A DNA stretch of 64,000 nt. It comes from Antilocapra americana. Its lineage: Eukaryota; Chordata; Mammalia; Artiodactyla; Antilocapridae. How positions within the stretch are numbered: position 1 is the first letter of the stretch; every line of letters starts with the position of its first letter. The notes below the pieces were generated by a model. That model did no database searches. It worked only from the letters and a program-made list of their open reading frames with translations, and was not told the DNA's origin. A program made the position numbers and the translations under genes. Positions 22,460 to 34,045 of the stretch are shown here, piece after piece. The stretch lies in NCBI GenBank assembly GCA_007570785.1, contig ML660204.1, positions 2,046,001 to 2,110,000 of the forward strand. The letters run 5' to 3'.

Positions 22460-22640
22460 ATGTTTACTTCTCCCCCCTCTACTCTTTCCACTTCTCTCTT
22501 CTTTCTCCTCTCTCCTTCCATCTTTGTTATTCTTTCCTTCGTTTCCTCTTTTTCTCCTTCCTCCCTTCCCTCTGCTTTCTGTCCTTCTCTCTGCCTTTCA
22601 AGTCATTCTTCTTTCCCTCTCCTTTACCCTCCTCTTCATC
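22460..22640 (+). repeat. polypyrimidine tract
   Basis: About 180 bp of C/T-rich low-complexity sequence on the plus strand (CTTCTCTCTTCTTTCTCC-type). Confidence 0.8.
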
Positions 22641-22654
22641 TTCATAAAGATTAA

Positions 22655-22860
22655 CACCGTGGACCCTGGCTGTCTTGGGTTAAGATTCCAGCTCTGCCAC
22701 ATACTGGCTGTGTGACCTCAGGCAAGTTACTTAATCTCTCTGTGATTTGGTTTTCTGAACTGTAAAGTGCTCACCAACGGGCACTTCTCTTGAGGTTGTT
22801 ATGAGGAATAACAGACCAGTGACTGAGGTTGTTATGAGGAGTAATTGAGGAGTCACTGCT
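22655..22860 (+). mobile_element. MIR SINE with internal duplication
   Basis: MIR core: ATACTGGCTGTGTGACCTCA, GCAAGTTACTTAATCTCTCT. A 33-bp-period duplication (TGAGGTTGTTATGAGGA at 22791 and 22824) lies in its 3' part. Confidence 0.75.
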
Positions 22861-23479
22861 CAGTGAGCATCTGCGCCTCCGTTAATATTCTACCCGCCTC
22901 TCCTTTTCTCCTTCCTGCCCATGGGCTCCCTCCCTCCCTGCCTGCAGGCCCTATGCTCCAGCTCTCGCCCCTTCTCTGCTTGGATCTTGGGTCTGCCTCC
23001 TGCCCAGACCCTGCCCTGCCCCATCCTTCCTGGACCAGAGAGGAGAAGCAGGAGTGCAGGCATGGGGCCAGGCTGCCCCTGGAGCAGTTGCAGAGCCAGG
23101 TGGTTGGAGCTCTTCCCCAGCCCCGCCCATGACGTGCGGAGCTGCCTTGTGCTGCGGGGTGACAGCCTCTCTCAGCACCTTACTTGGCAGAACTGTGCAT
23201 CTGGCCTGGGTACAGCTGAAACACTCAGCCTGGGAGGCGGCAGCCTTGGAAGGCTGGGTGCTCCAGAGCCCCCTTCTCCTCCACTTGCTGGATTGCTGGC
23301 CTCACAGGGCCCCCTTGGTGTCCAGCGTGGTACCCCCCACACAGCAGGAGTTCAATCAGTGGGTGGGTATGGAGGGTGATATCAGCCTTGCTTTGGGCCA
23401 AACACTGCTCTAAGTGCAGATCTCTTTCATCATCACATCAGTCCTCCTTCTCTCTAAATCCCCATTTTAGAGATGAGCA

Positions 23480-23695
23480 GACCGAGCCACTATGGCTCAG
23501 ATGGTAAAGAATCTGTCTGCAGTGTAAGAGATGTGGGTTCAATCCCTGGGTTGGGAAGATCCCCCGGAGAAGGGATTGGCAATCCGTTCCAGTATTTTTG
23601 CTAGATTTTTTTCCCATGGACAGAGGAGCCTGGCAGGCTATAGTCCCTGGGGTCACAAAGAGTCGGACACAACTGAGTGACTATCGCACACACAG
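23480..23695 (+). mobile_element. Bov-tA SINE (sense)
   Basis: ATGGCTCAGATGGTAAAGAA, GTTCAATCCCTGGGTTGGGA and AGAGTCGGACACAACTGAGT, then a CACACACA tail. Confidence 0.9.
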
Positions 23696-24004
23696 GCTGA
23701 GCCACAGAAAAGTGTGGGAAACTGCCCCAGGTTGAATGGATGAAATGATAGCTTTAGGAGGGGAGGCATTTTACTGAGGAGGAAACCAAGACAAGCAGTT
23801 GACCTCCAGTCACCTAGGTGGTGAGTGGGAAACATCAGGACTTGACCCCAGGAATCCAGCACTGCTTCTCACCTGCCTATAATCATGATAGGACAGCGTG
23901 GCTGGGTCTCTGCCCACACTGGGCCTGGGCAAGGAGGAGCAGCTGTGAGCAGAGCAGCAGCAGAGTGAACCACTGACCAGAGGCCCACCACCAGCCTTGC
24001 CACA

Positions 24005-24115
24005 CTTCTTTGAGAGTGTTGTCTTTATTTTTCAGGTGAGGTGCCTAAGACTCAGAGAAGGCAAGCAACATGCTCAAGGTCACACAGCCAGTGGATGTGA
24101 CTCCCAAGTCCTGCT
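24005..24115 (-). mobile_element. MIR SINE fragment (antisense)
   Basis: TAAGACTCAGAGAAGGCAAG and TGCTCAAGGTCACACAGCCA. Confidence 0.6.
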
Positions 24116-24422
24116 TCTGATCTTCCAGGAGGGAGGCCTGGGAGAGAGAGAGGCCTGGGATGAGAGGACAAAGAAAGAAGGCCATGCCCAACACCACCCC
24201 CATTGTTCTGATTCTGCTGCCAAGGTTACAACTCAGTGCCCCTCTGCCCACCATTTGCAGAAAGGCCGGGTGGAAGGCCTCTCCACTTTGTCCCAGAAGC
24301 CAGGCCTGGCAAGGGTCATTGTGCTCACCTTTCTTCCTTGCCTTTTCTTTCCCTCCTTCCCCCTTTCCTTCCTTCCTTCCTTTTTTAAACCTTTTTTATT
24401 AAGGTTGAAAATATACAAACTA

Positions 24423-24715
24423 GGGCTTCCCTGGTAGTCGAGTGGTTGAGAATCTGCCTGCCAGTACAGGGCACATGGGTTCAATCCTTGGTCCAGGAAG
24501 ACCTCACATGCCACGGGGCATCTAAGCCCAGGGACCACAAATGCTGAATCAGCAAGCCTAGACCCTGTGCGCCACAACAGAAGAAGCCACTGCAATGAGA
24601 AGCCTGTGCACCACAGCTAGAGAGTAGCTCCTGCTCGATGCAACTCGAGAAAGCCCATGAGCAGCAACAGAGACCTAGCACAGCCACAAAGAAATAAATA
24701 AATCTTTAAAAAAAA
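24423..24715 (+). mobile_element. CHR-type SINE, full length
   Basis: About 290 bp from GGGCTTCCCTGGTAGTCGAG through GAAGAAGCCACTGCAATGAG and AGCAACAGAGACCTAGCACA to an AATAAATAAA/poly(A) tail. Flanked by a 10-bp target duplication with one mismatch (ATACAAACTA 24413-24422; ATACACACTA 24716-24725). Confidence 0.9.
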
Positions 24716-25230
24716 ATACACACTAAAGTAGCTAGAGCACACACATCTGAAGTGTGCAATTAAATGAATTTTTATGTAAGTATACACCCGTGTGACTACT
24801 ATCCATATCTATAGAACAGTTTCCCCACCCAGCAGGCTGCCTCCTGCCCAACCCCCACGTGACCACTATTCTGATTTTTTTTTATCACCATGAATGTTGT
24901 GTATTCTCAAAATTTGTGTAAGTATTCTCACTGTGCCCATTTGACAGATGAGGAAAATATCGACCAGAAACCTGCTGGCAGCTCAGAGCCAAGCACTATG
25001 TGTACAGTTTAAAGTGAAGAGACATGGGCCATAGGTACTGTCTAGTGCTCACCCGCATGCTCATGCTTAATTTATTGGAGGAAATGCCACTCTCAGCTCT
25101 CTGTTGATAGGATGGTCAGACACTTAATACTGCTTATCCTGAGGGTCTCACAGGAATCCTGGGGTTTTAGCAATCCAGAAAATGTAGGGAGGGTCGGGTC
25201 CCTTCGGAATCACCAGGGAGATACTTGCTG

Positions 25231-25690
25231 TCTGTACTGGGTTGAATGACATCCCCTTCTTCCAAATTCGTGTCCACACACAATCTCAGAATGTGACCTT
25301 ATTTAGAAATAGGGTCTTTGCAGATGCAATCAAGTTAAGATGTGGTAATAGTGGAGTAGGGCAGCCCTTAAGCCAATGCCTAGTGTTCTGATGAAAAGAG
25401 GGAAATTTGGACACAGACGCAGGTATAGAGAGATGGCCATGTGATAATGGAGGCAGACATTGGAGTGATGCTTCTACAGGCCAAGGAATGCCGCAGATTG
25501 TGGACAAACCCAGAAGTCAGGAGAGGCTTGGAGCAGATACTTCCCCAGAGCCCCAGAGGGAAGATGGCCCTGCTCACACCTTGACTTTAACTGTCTAGCC
25601 TCCAGAACTATGGGACAATACTATTATTTCTGTTGTTTTAAGCTATTCAGCTTGTTTTCCTGCTTTGTTACAGAAGTCTCAGAAAACAAT
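25231..25690 (+). mobile_element. MLT1A-type (MaLR) LTR, near full length
   Basis: GGGTTGAATGACATCCCCTT, AGAATGTGACCTTATTTAGA, AATAGGGTCTTTGCAGATGC, GGAAATTTGGACACAGACGC and CTCCAGAACTATGGGACAAT in order. Confidence 0.85.
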
Positions 25691-25904
25691 ACAGTCTCCA
25701 AGCCTGAGGTCTTGGGAGCTGCTACTTTTGGCCCCAAATCTGGATGGGGTCCATTTTAGGAAAGAAAACCCTAGACAAACAAAGAGGCTGCCAAGGATCC
25801 CCTAACAAGAGCCTGGAACTCAGAACACAAGCAATCATCTTGTTGGGGTGGAAGAAAGAAAACTACCCCTCCTCTTAAGTGCTAGTTTTAAGAACAAGAG
25901 CCAA

Positions 25905-26060
25905 GAGACTTCCCTGGTGGTCCAGTGGCTAAGACTCCAAGCTCCCAATGCAGCATGCCCAAGCTCAATCCCTGGTCAGATAACTAGATCCCACATGCCA
26001 CAACTAAGACCTGGCAGAGCCAAGTAAATACATATTTTTAAAATAAATAAATAAAAACAA
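25905..26060 (+). mobile_element. CHR-type SINE (sense)
   Basis: GACTTCCCTGGTGGTCCAGT, GACTCCAAGCTCCCAATGCA and AGATCCCACATGCCACAACT with an AAATAAATAAAT tail. Confidence 0.88.
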
Positions 26061-27865
26061 GAGTCAAAAGGCATCTCAACAGGTGACCTGAGGTGTGACA
26101 TAAGCACTTTCCAGCTTTCACACAACAATGAAACCAAGTTTGCAGCTGCCGTGAGAGCTGACTTCTTTGCCAGGCAGGGTTTGCTTTCATTTTGGCAACA
26201 GCTTTTGTTATTCCCATTTTACAGATGTGGAAATGGAGGCTCCGAGACATTACATGACTGAGGCAGCAGGTATGACGGCCCAGGCTTTGGGATCTTGTGA
26301 CTGTTGGTAGATTATTTCCCCTCCCTGAGCTTCTGGCTGCTGAACTACAAGTACCAAGATGCACTTCTGATGGAGCAGTCTTTTCAAGCACTATCCCACT
26401 ATATCTTCATACTTTTCTGGGGGGCAGCTATGACCAACCTCGCCTTACAGTCAGTGGGCCCGAGTCTTGAGGGAAGGGATGTACACAGGACATGTACAAA
26501 CTGGAAAATGTAAAAGCTGTTCTCCTCTTGCAAGCATGTCATGCAATTTGAGTTGAGTAAAAGATAAGAATGTAGGTGAACCTGGCACAGAGATAGTGCT
26601 TAATAAAGTCTTGCTTGAGATGTCACAGCTGGTGAGTGGCCAAAGGGGAAGTCACACCCAGATCTGTCACCCTAGAGTTGGCCCTCTAAGCTCCTTCTTC
26701 CAAGTGAAGCCCAGAGGAGGTGCCTGGCCCAAAGTGAACCTTCAAGAAAAGTTAACTGGTTCAAAGTATTATTTTCAGAAAGCTGAAAACATGAAGCTCA
26801 TGCAAATACAGAGTAACTACATGCCAAAGGTTTATTTCACTGCTTAATGGGGGAAACAGAAGGATGGTAAATCTGGTTCAGTAAAGGACAAGATGGCCAT
26901 TAAGTGAAAGTCTTACAGGGCAACAAAATCACAAGCTTTCCCATTATTTTTACTATAGGACAGAAATCATTTGCAACTGTGTATCTTTTTATAAGATAAC
27001 TTGTAACTTCACTGAGCAAGCTCTTGGATCAATAATCAACAGCAAAGTCAAACAAAGGTGTATCACCTAGAGAAACAGGTGCCCTGATGGGCTGATCAGA
27101 CAGTGCTTATGATGACATTGAAAAGACAGACAGACTTCCTTTTGTTTTGTTTCTTATGTTTTGGATATATTTGCATTGCAGCAACTGCTGCTGCTGTTAT
27201 TATTGTTATTTTTCCTATTCTCTCTGCTGAAAGGCAGCTCACAGACCTGATAGGTTCCCAGAAGCCCAAACACACAGACCTCACCCCGCCCCCATATTCA
27301 TGCAGGGACACTGGGACAGAACCTTCCCCTAAGGGTGAGCACATTGGGAAGGGCACACAGGCCAGGCAGCAGATCACACTAAGGCTGAAGGGGGCTGGGA
27401 GCCATCAGAGGGGCCTTCGGGTAGTGTTTTTCTGTAAACAACCCATCAATGAAGAGATCTCACCACATTCCTTGTCAAGCAAAATAAAGCGACCCGTAGA
27501 TAATAGGTAGATCATGATTCCATTTAGGGTGGTACATGTGTGTGTATATGCAGACACATTTATGAATGTGCACGCAGAGAAGGCTCTCTGGAGAAATATC
27601 TCCAAACTTGACAGTCGTGGGGGAGGTGAGGACGAAGAGGGAACAATCTTGCGAAACCTAAGGCACTTTCTAAATTACTTACCTCCAGTTTCTTTTCCTT
27701 GTTACTTGTGTCCTCATTAAAATATATTCCTATATGTACTTACATATGTTGTAAGGTTTTGTTGGGGAGCTAAGGATGGGGGGCGGGTGGGCTTTCTCGC
27801 TGGTTCCCTTCTGTACTCTTGGGCTTCCCATACTGGTATTATTTCTGACCATGAAAGCACCTCCA
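26061..27865. other. non-coding, mostly unique
   Basis: No gene supported. A MIR-like word (TTACAGATGTGGAAATGGAG) sits near 26220. The open frame 27103-27510 shows no recognisable protein features. Confidence 0.45.
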
Positions 27866-28285
27866 CTCGAACAGTGTCTGAGGACGGACCCCAGGCTTGC
27901 AGGCGGGGATCAGGGGCGCCTGCTCCCAGGTCCCGCGGGGTGCGGCGGAGGAAAGAGGTGCGGGCTTCGTAGGCAGCCCTCGCCGGCTCGGGGCTGGGTC
28001 GGGTCCGCAGCTGACGGTGCGGGCGGGGCTGGGGAGCAGGAGCAGATGGACGGGGCGCCGGACGGCTCGGGGTCCCCCGGTCCCGTCCAGGTGGCTCGGG
28101 CCGACTCTGGGCCAGCTGCGGGGGCTGGGGAGGGACGGGCAACCGGGATGGGGAGGGGACCCCCGTTTTCCATGACAATGCCGAGGCGGCGCGTACAAAG
28201 GCGCCGCAATCAGCGTTTTATTGGTTCGAGTTAATTATCTGAGGTGGGGAGGGGGCGGGCGGGGCTAGGCGATTCCCTCGTGGGG

Positions 28286-28286
<1 letters not shown>

Positions 28287-28328
<42 letters not shown>
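28287..28328. repeat. (GT)n microsatellite
   Basis: About 20 uninterrupted GT units inside the CpG island. Confidence 0.95.
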
Positions 28329-28392
28329 TCGAGACCCGAAGAGGAGGGGCAGTGGGAGAGCAGCTCGTCCCAGTTGAAGAGTCAAAGCGCCA

Positions 28393-28406
28393 CCGCCCCC
28401 TGGTGG
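28393..28406 (-). promoter_or_regulatory. CTCF-type binding motif
   Basis: Reverse complement CCACCAGGGGGCGG fits the core CTCF consensus at every position. Binding is inferred. Confidence 0.5.
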
Positions 28407-28409
28407 GTA

Positions 28410-29239
28410 CTTCATTCATTCGTTCATTCCTTCAGTCACTCACTTTCCCAGTGTTGCTTCATTCATTCATTCGTTCACTCACTCGCCCAGTCGCAGAGTT
28501 GCTTTGCGAAGCATTGCTTGAGTTAGTCAAGTGTTAAGTGCTTAGATCAGGGCCTGACAAGTGGGTCACATTTTAAAAATGCTGTGTCCTGGGCTGGGCC
28601 CCTCTTGGTTCCCCTCTCACCAGCCAAAGGCTCTCTAGTGCTGCGGGCTGACTTCTGTACAATCATAAGGCAGTCTGGCAAATGCTAGCGGAAGGGCGGC
28701 AACAGGGCGTGGGCTCAGAGCAGGACCTTCTGCAGAGGAGGGAGCCTGAGAGGGCTGGCTGGAGGAGGCCTAGTCTGAGATAAGGCGGGAGAGACAAGAG
28801 GGGATTAGCCAGCTGAGGGGGTGGAGGGCCTGGCTGGAGGAGGGCTTTGCTGGTAGAAGGGTGGGCAGGTACAAAGGGTTGCTGTAACAGCAAGTAAGGT
28901 GTACCCAGGAAGACTGGCTCATTGGGTAGGGGCCTGGAACTTACTGTGCAGGAGGGTGGCCAAGTGGGCAAGGATCAGAGGAAAGCATAGGCTGTCATTT
29001 CTAGTTTATCATTCTCTCCTTTAGATTTGGAGAGAATTTGGCTGTTCTCTCCATCCCCCACCATCTAATTGCTCCCATGTGGGCTCAGGCCTTATCATTC
29101 TTCCCCTTTACCACTGTCCTGATGTCTCCTTGTTTTCCTCAGCCTTTCTATCTACCTGTACTCCATCTCCCAAGATGACCTTTCTAAAAGCAAAGCTATG
29201 TGGCACTACTTTTTAAACTTACAAATGCACAGGATCTAT
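28410..29239. other. unique non-coding DNA
   Basis: Short (ATTC)n/(TTCA)n patches at 28412-28485. No gene seen. Confidence 0.45.
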
Positions 29240-29660
29240 AACTCGGTGGCTGCATGTGACAGAAACCCCATATTGATAGTGGTTCAAAGTAGAGGCATTT
29301 CTCTCTCATGTAAAAAACGTCTGGTGGCTAGCGGTCTAGGGCTGGCATGGTTGGAGAACTAGACTCTGTCTATCTTTTCAGTATATCGGCTTCATATGGC
29401 TTCTACTTCATGGCCCAGAATGGTTGCTCACACACAAGCCATCACATCTGCATCCTAGAGGGAGAGACCTCCCATCATTAGAATGGAGTCAAGTCCCTTT
29501 AAAGACCCTTTCTGGAAGTCACATGCGATCCTTCTGCTTATATTTCATAGATTGAAACTTGATTGCATGGCTACAGTAAGCTACAAGACAGACTGAGAAA
29601 CACAGTGTGTATTCCGGGCATCCTGTGTCCAGATGAAAACAGTAGGTTCCATCTCAAAGG
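29240..29660 (+). repeat. old interspersed repeat, copy 2 (same family as 5.24 kb)
   Basis: TTCATGGCCCAGAATGGTTG, AGCCATCACATCTGCATCCT and TTTAAAGACCCTTTCTGGAA align with copy 1 in the same order and orientation. Confidence 0.5.
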
Positions 29661-29734
29661 AAGAAGTGAAGCCTGGATAGTGGAGGACAACCATTAGTCT
29701 CTGTCACTTCGAGGAGTGTGTCCTACAGGTGCAC

Positions 29735-30710
29735 TCACCCATGTGACATGTGACATATCTACAAAGGTTATTCACAGCAGCATTGTCTGTAACAGCAAAG
29801 GACTGGAAACAACCTTACTAGGGGACTGGTTAAACACATTTGGTGACATCCAGACACTGGAACACTCTGCAGCCATAAATACAAATGAGGACATTCACAG
29901 TGCACTGACATGAAACAGCATTTCAGATATTCCACCTTGGAAAACAGTTTGGCAGTTTCTTATAGAGTTAAACATACATCTACCCTATGACCCAGCAACT
30001 TTGCACTTAGGTTTTTGCCTCAGAGATATATATGTTCCCACAAGGACTGGTCCACAAACATCCATAACAGTTTCATTTGTAATAGACAATAAGTAGAGGC
30101 AGGTTAGTGTCCATCAACCAGGGGATGGATAAGCAAACTGGCTACTCCACACTGTGGGATGCTACACTGTGGCACAAGTGAGTAAGCTAGTGATACATGC
30201 AACAACCTGGAAGAGTCTCAGAACACAGCTGAGCAAAACCAAGCTGGACATAAGAAAATTACTTGCCGCAATGAAGTTATTGATATGAAATTCCAGAGCA
30301 ATTGAAATAAATCAATTGATGGTGATAGAAATTAGGTTAGTGACTTCCTCCAGGCCATGGGGAGGGAATGACTGGGAAGGGATGTGAAACAACTTCTTGG
30401 GGTGCTGGAAGTTTTGTTTCATGATTGCATATTGTTTACACAGATACATTTCACTATTAAATGATGCCTTTCACCTTTAAAAGGCAAAGTGCAGAACAGT
30501 GTGTAAATGATGTGTTCTTTATGTTTAAAAAGGAAAGAAACTTGCTTGTATCTGCATACTGTCTCTGGGAGAGGCTGGTAACAGTGGCTGCCTACAGGGT
30601 GGGAACCGGGTGGGGAAGAAGGAGACTTCTTTGCCATATCCTGTTATACCTGTTGACTCTTAATTCAGCTCTTACATAGCTGAATATATTACCTAAATAA
30701 AAATTAACAA
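29735..30710 (+). mobile_element. L1 LINE 3' region (sense, possibly two pieces)
   Basis: TTCACAGCAGCATTGTCTGT, ACCCAGCAACTTTGCACTTA and GGGATGGATAAGCAAACTGG, then AAAGTGCAGAACAGTGTGTA and a CCTAAATAAAAATTAA end. These are classic diverged L1 3'-end words. Confidence 0.75.
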
Positions 30711-30744
30711 CGAAGAGATAAGTTATATGCAAATTTGACATCAA

Positions 30745-30962
30745 CCTGTGCTCAGTGCTCAGTCATGTCTGACTCTTTGTGACCCCATTGACGGTAGCCT
30801 GCCAAGCTACTCTATCCATGGGATTCTCCAGGCAAGAATACTGGGGTGGGTTGCCATTCTCTTCTCCAGGGGATCTTCCCAACCCAGGGATTGAACCCCT
30901 GTCTCCTGTGGCTCTTGCACTGCAGGCAGATTCTTTACCGCTGAGCTACCGGGGAAGCCCTG
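30745..30962 (-). mobile_element. Bov-tA SINE (antisense)
   Basis: CTCAGTGCTCAGTCATGTCT through GGGATCTTCCCAACCCAGGG to GAGCTACCGGGGAAGCCC. Confidence 0.92.
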
Positions 30963-30971
30963 TCAGTGACA

Positions 30972-31210
30972 CGCCCCTGCTTTAAATCCTTTAGTGGTTC
31001 CCCAGCACCACTGGGGCAAAGTTCAGACTCTGAGCTGTTTCTGCCTTCTCCGGCCTCATCCAGGCAGCATCCCTCCAGGTACTTGTCACCTACCTGCCGA
31101 CTGCTCAACGCCAGGGCCCTCTCCATCCTGTATGCCTGTGCTCTTACCTCAGCCACACTTTCTTGCAAGGGTTGGCTACTTGGTGAAGTTCTCACCAGTC
31201 CCCAGTCTGA
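30972..31210 (+). mobile_element. L2 LINE fragment
   Basis: CCTTTAGTGGTTCCCCAGCA, GGCAAAGTTCAGACTCTGAG and TTCTCCGGCCTCATCCAGGC fit an L2 3' end. Confidence 0.5.
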
Positions 31211-31524
31211 GTGGGTTGCTCTGGCCTCCAAGGTCCTCCCTTCTTCCTCATCTGTCCAGACCGCCGCCGTGTGTACTGGTGCTCTCTGTGAGCTGGACCG
31301 CAGGGTTCCCGGAGATGGATAGGAACCTGCTTCCACGTCTGTTCCCTCTAGATGGCAGGCTTCTCCTGCCAGAGACTGCATTAGAGCCGCTGGCCTTGGG
31401 CAGAGGCCTTGATAAATGTGATATTTTGAAACCAACTGATAGCTGCCTAGAGGATCTGTCCCACGGCAAGGCCAGCATAGCCCTGCTCTCTTGGGACATG
31501 TAGAAAAGATGCATTTCTTGGCAT

Positions 31525-31960
31525 TGTGTGATCCGAAATCCTGACCCCTGGCACTTATGAAGATACTCTCCTTTGGAAATAGGATCTTTGCAGATGTAAT
31601 CAGGTAGGAGGTCATACTGGATTAGGGTGAACCCTAATCCAATGATTCGTGTCCTTATAAGAAGAAGGAAATTTGGATATAGTCACAGAAGGGAGAAGGC
31701 CAAATGAAGATGGAGGTTGAGATAGAGTGATGTGTTTACAAGCCAAGGGAAACCAAGGATTGCGGGCACCCTCCTACAGCTGGAAAAGCAGAGAAGCATC
31801 CTTTCTCTTCCCTGGAGCCTTTAGAAAGAGCATGGCCTTGCTGACACCATGATGTTGGATTTCAAGTGTTCAGAACTGTGAGAAAATAAATTTCTGTTGC
31901 CTTAAGCCATCTAGTTCATGGTAATTTCTTACTTCAGCCCCAGGAAACTAATATTCACAC
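31525..31960 (+). mobile_element. MLT1-type (MaLR) LTR
   Basis: GGAAATAGGATCTTTGCAGA, TTAGGGTGAACCCTAATCCA, GTCCTTATAAGAAGAAGGAA and GAACTGTGAGAAAATAAATT in order. Confidence 0.88.
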
Positions 31961-32379
31961 TAAACCAATCAACAACTGAGACAATCCTAGGTAGTGACAG
32001 TGCTTTGGAAAAAGAAAGCAGCTCGTAAACAGGGCATGTACCAAGAGCTGACTCGAGAACAGGAGCCCCATATCAGCCAGGATGCTCGAGGAAGGCCTCT
32101 TGGAGGAGGTGACGTTTCTGCATTTCTAGATGAGGAGTCCACCATGTGATGATCAGGTGCTGGGGGCAGGGGACGAGCTTGGGGCTTTTGTAGGCTACTG
32201 GCTCCAGCCTTGACCATGGAGGACACCTTGCCAAGGTCTTGGGGGAAGTCCCCAGAAATGAACCAGGAAGAGACTGTCTTTTCTTTGCCTCTGTAGGTCT
32301 TAGAATCTACTGCGTGGTTGGTGTGGGTTGCCCTGGGTTGGGCTGGCTGGCAGTTGATGGAGGAGGCCAGCCTCACAGC

Positions 32380-32480
32380 TGACACTCTGCGTGGTAATTG
32401 TGATTAACTATCGGGCCCTTTTTCCTGCTTGGGCCTTAGGCTGCTAGTGTGACAGCTGCGGAGTGAAGCAATGAGGCCAG
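32380..32480. promoter_or_regulatory. candidate conserved non-coding element A
   Basis: Non-repeat sequence with GGTAATTGTGATTAACTATC and TGACAGCTGCGGA (E-box). Only motif texture supports it. Confidence 0.25.
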
Positions 32481-32809
32481 GAAGGGGTTAATGGGCTGCC
32501 CCTCCATCTGAGCCCTTCAGACAATGAGAGGAGGTGGCGGGGGGCTTTGGTGGAGGGGTGTGATATCAGCTGGGGTGAGTGAATGGAGGGGACAGAGGCC
32601 TTGTCCCCAGAGAAAGGATGTGAGTGCTCTGTGGGGAGAGGGGTCAGAACCCTCCCCCTGCTATTATTTCCATCCAGCCCTATCATCTTCTCCGCGCCTC
32701 CACCCAGCTCTTGCATCCCAGACAACTGCCCTCTTGGCTCCAGAGTGGGCAGCATCTTCAGCCTTGTGAAATTCAAGGGAGGCGTCTGAAAGCCAAAGAA
32801 CTGGAGAAT

Positions 32810-32960
32810 CGTGAAATGTCATTGCCGGCGGGAAGCTCATCCATTCCCATCATTTTCAAACTTTTTTTGCTTAATTATTAGCAGTGGAACACAGAACCCC
32901 CCCACCCTAGCTCATTTTTCTCCCCAAATAATAAATAGTGCATTGATTCCCATGAGAACA
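32810..32960. promoter_or_regulatory. candidate conserved non-coding element B
   Basis: Non-repeat AT-rich block containing TGCTTAATTATTAGCAG and CAAATAATAAATAG next to a CATTGCCGGCGGGAAGCTC core. Evidence is motif density only. Confidence 0.25.
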
Positions 32961-33121
32961 GTCTCAGTGCCAAGCCTGCCTGCTTCATCCCCAATTCCGC
33001 CAGAGGCATGACACATGTGTAAGTTAGGCGACTGTCACCACAACTGATATATAGAACATTTGCATCACCCCTACATTCCCTCATGCCCCTTTGTAGTTCA
33101 TTTATTTTCCCTCAATCCCTG

Positions 33122-33565
33122 GTACAGTAGGTTGAATAAGGGCGCCCCCAAAGGTGCTGAGTTCTAACCCTGAATTTCATATATGTTACCTTACTTGGAA
33201 AAAAAATCTTTGTAGATGTGACTAAATTAGGGATCTTGAATTGAATTGAAGATTGCCCTACATTATTCAGGAAGACCCTAAATGCCATCACATCCCTTGT
33301 AAGAGAGAGGCAAACACGCAGAGGAGGAGCTGATGTGATCACAGAGGCAGAGACTGGAGTGATGTGGCCGCAAGCCGAGGAGAGAGCCACAGAAGCTGGA
33401 AGAAGCAAGAAACAGCTTGTCCTTGGGAGACTCCTGAGGGAGTGCAGCCTTGCCAACACCTTCATTTCAGACTCAGGCCCTGGAACTATAGGAGAATCAG
33501 TTCCTGTGGTTTTAAGCCACCCAGTTGGAGGTACTTTGTTACAGTAGTCCTAGGAAATGAATACA
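33122..33565 (+). mobile_element. MLT1A-type (MaLR) LTR
   Basis: TAGGTTGAATAAGGGCGCCC, TTACCTTACTTGGAAAAAAA, CCAACACCTTCATTTCAGAC, GGTTTTAAGCCACCCAGTTG and TTTGTTACAGTAGTCCTAGG. Confidence 0.85.
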
Positions 33566-33569
33566 CCCA

Positions 33570-34045
33570 ACAACCATGACCTGTTTTCTGTTTTGCCTTT
33601 GCAAGAATGTTGGATAAATGGAATCCTACAGTATGCAGCCCTTTGAGTCTGGTTTCTTTCACCCTATATAATACATTTGAGGTTCATCCATGTGGTTCCA
33701 TTTGTCAGAAGTCTGTTCCTTTTTATTGCCAAGTAGTATTTCATTGTATGGATACACCACCACTTATTTTTCACTCATCAGTTGAAAGGCATTTGGGCCT
33801 GTTCCAATTACTGGAGATTATAATAAATAAGGCTGCTATGAACATGTGCATGCAGGCCTTTGTGTGGACATGAGCCCATTCCTCTAGGGTAGATATCTAG
33901 GAGTGTGATTAGTGGATCATAGTACAACTATATTTAGAGTTCTATAAGAAATTGACAAACTGTTTTCCAACTTGACTGTACCATTTTGCATTCCCACCAG
34001 CACTTAGTATTGTCAGTTTTTTTTTTTTTTTAAATTGGACTTTCA
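33570..34045 (-). mobile_element. L1 LINE 3' region (antisense)
   Basis: GGTTCATCCATGTGGTTCCA, AAGTAGTATTTCATTGTATG, GGCTGCTATGAACATGTGCA and TTTGCATTCCCACCAGCACT. Confidence 0.85.

Larger units (their letters stand above)
27870..28410. promoter_or_regulatory. CpG island (orphan) with SOX/homeodomain-type words
   Basis: CpG-dense block. At its right edge lie a 7-bp inverted repeat GCGGCGC (28186-28192)/GCGCCGC (28201-28207), SOX-like ACAATG and ACAAAGG, a CCAAT-type ATTGG in TTTTATTGG, and TTAATTATC (about 28231). No exon is recognised. It may be a promoter of an unannotated RNA or a developmental regulatory island. Confidence 0.55.

Noticed and set aside
28410..28490. CRISPR-like or regular direct repeats
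   Set aside because: Only short ATTC/TTCA microsatellite units; no array structure anywhere in the window.
30935..31615. 226-codon minus-strand frame
   Set aside because: Built from an L2 fragment, unique DNA and the edges of a Bov-tA and an MLT1 LTR.
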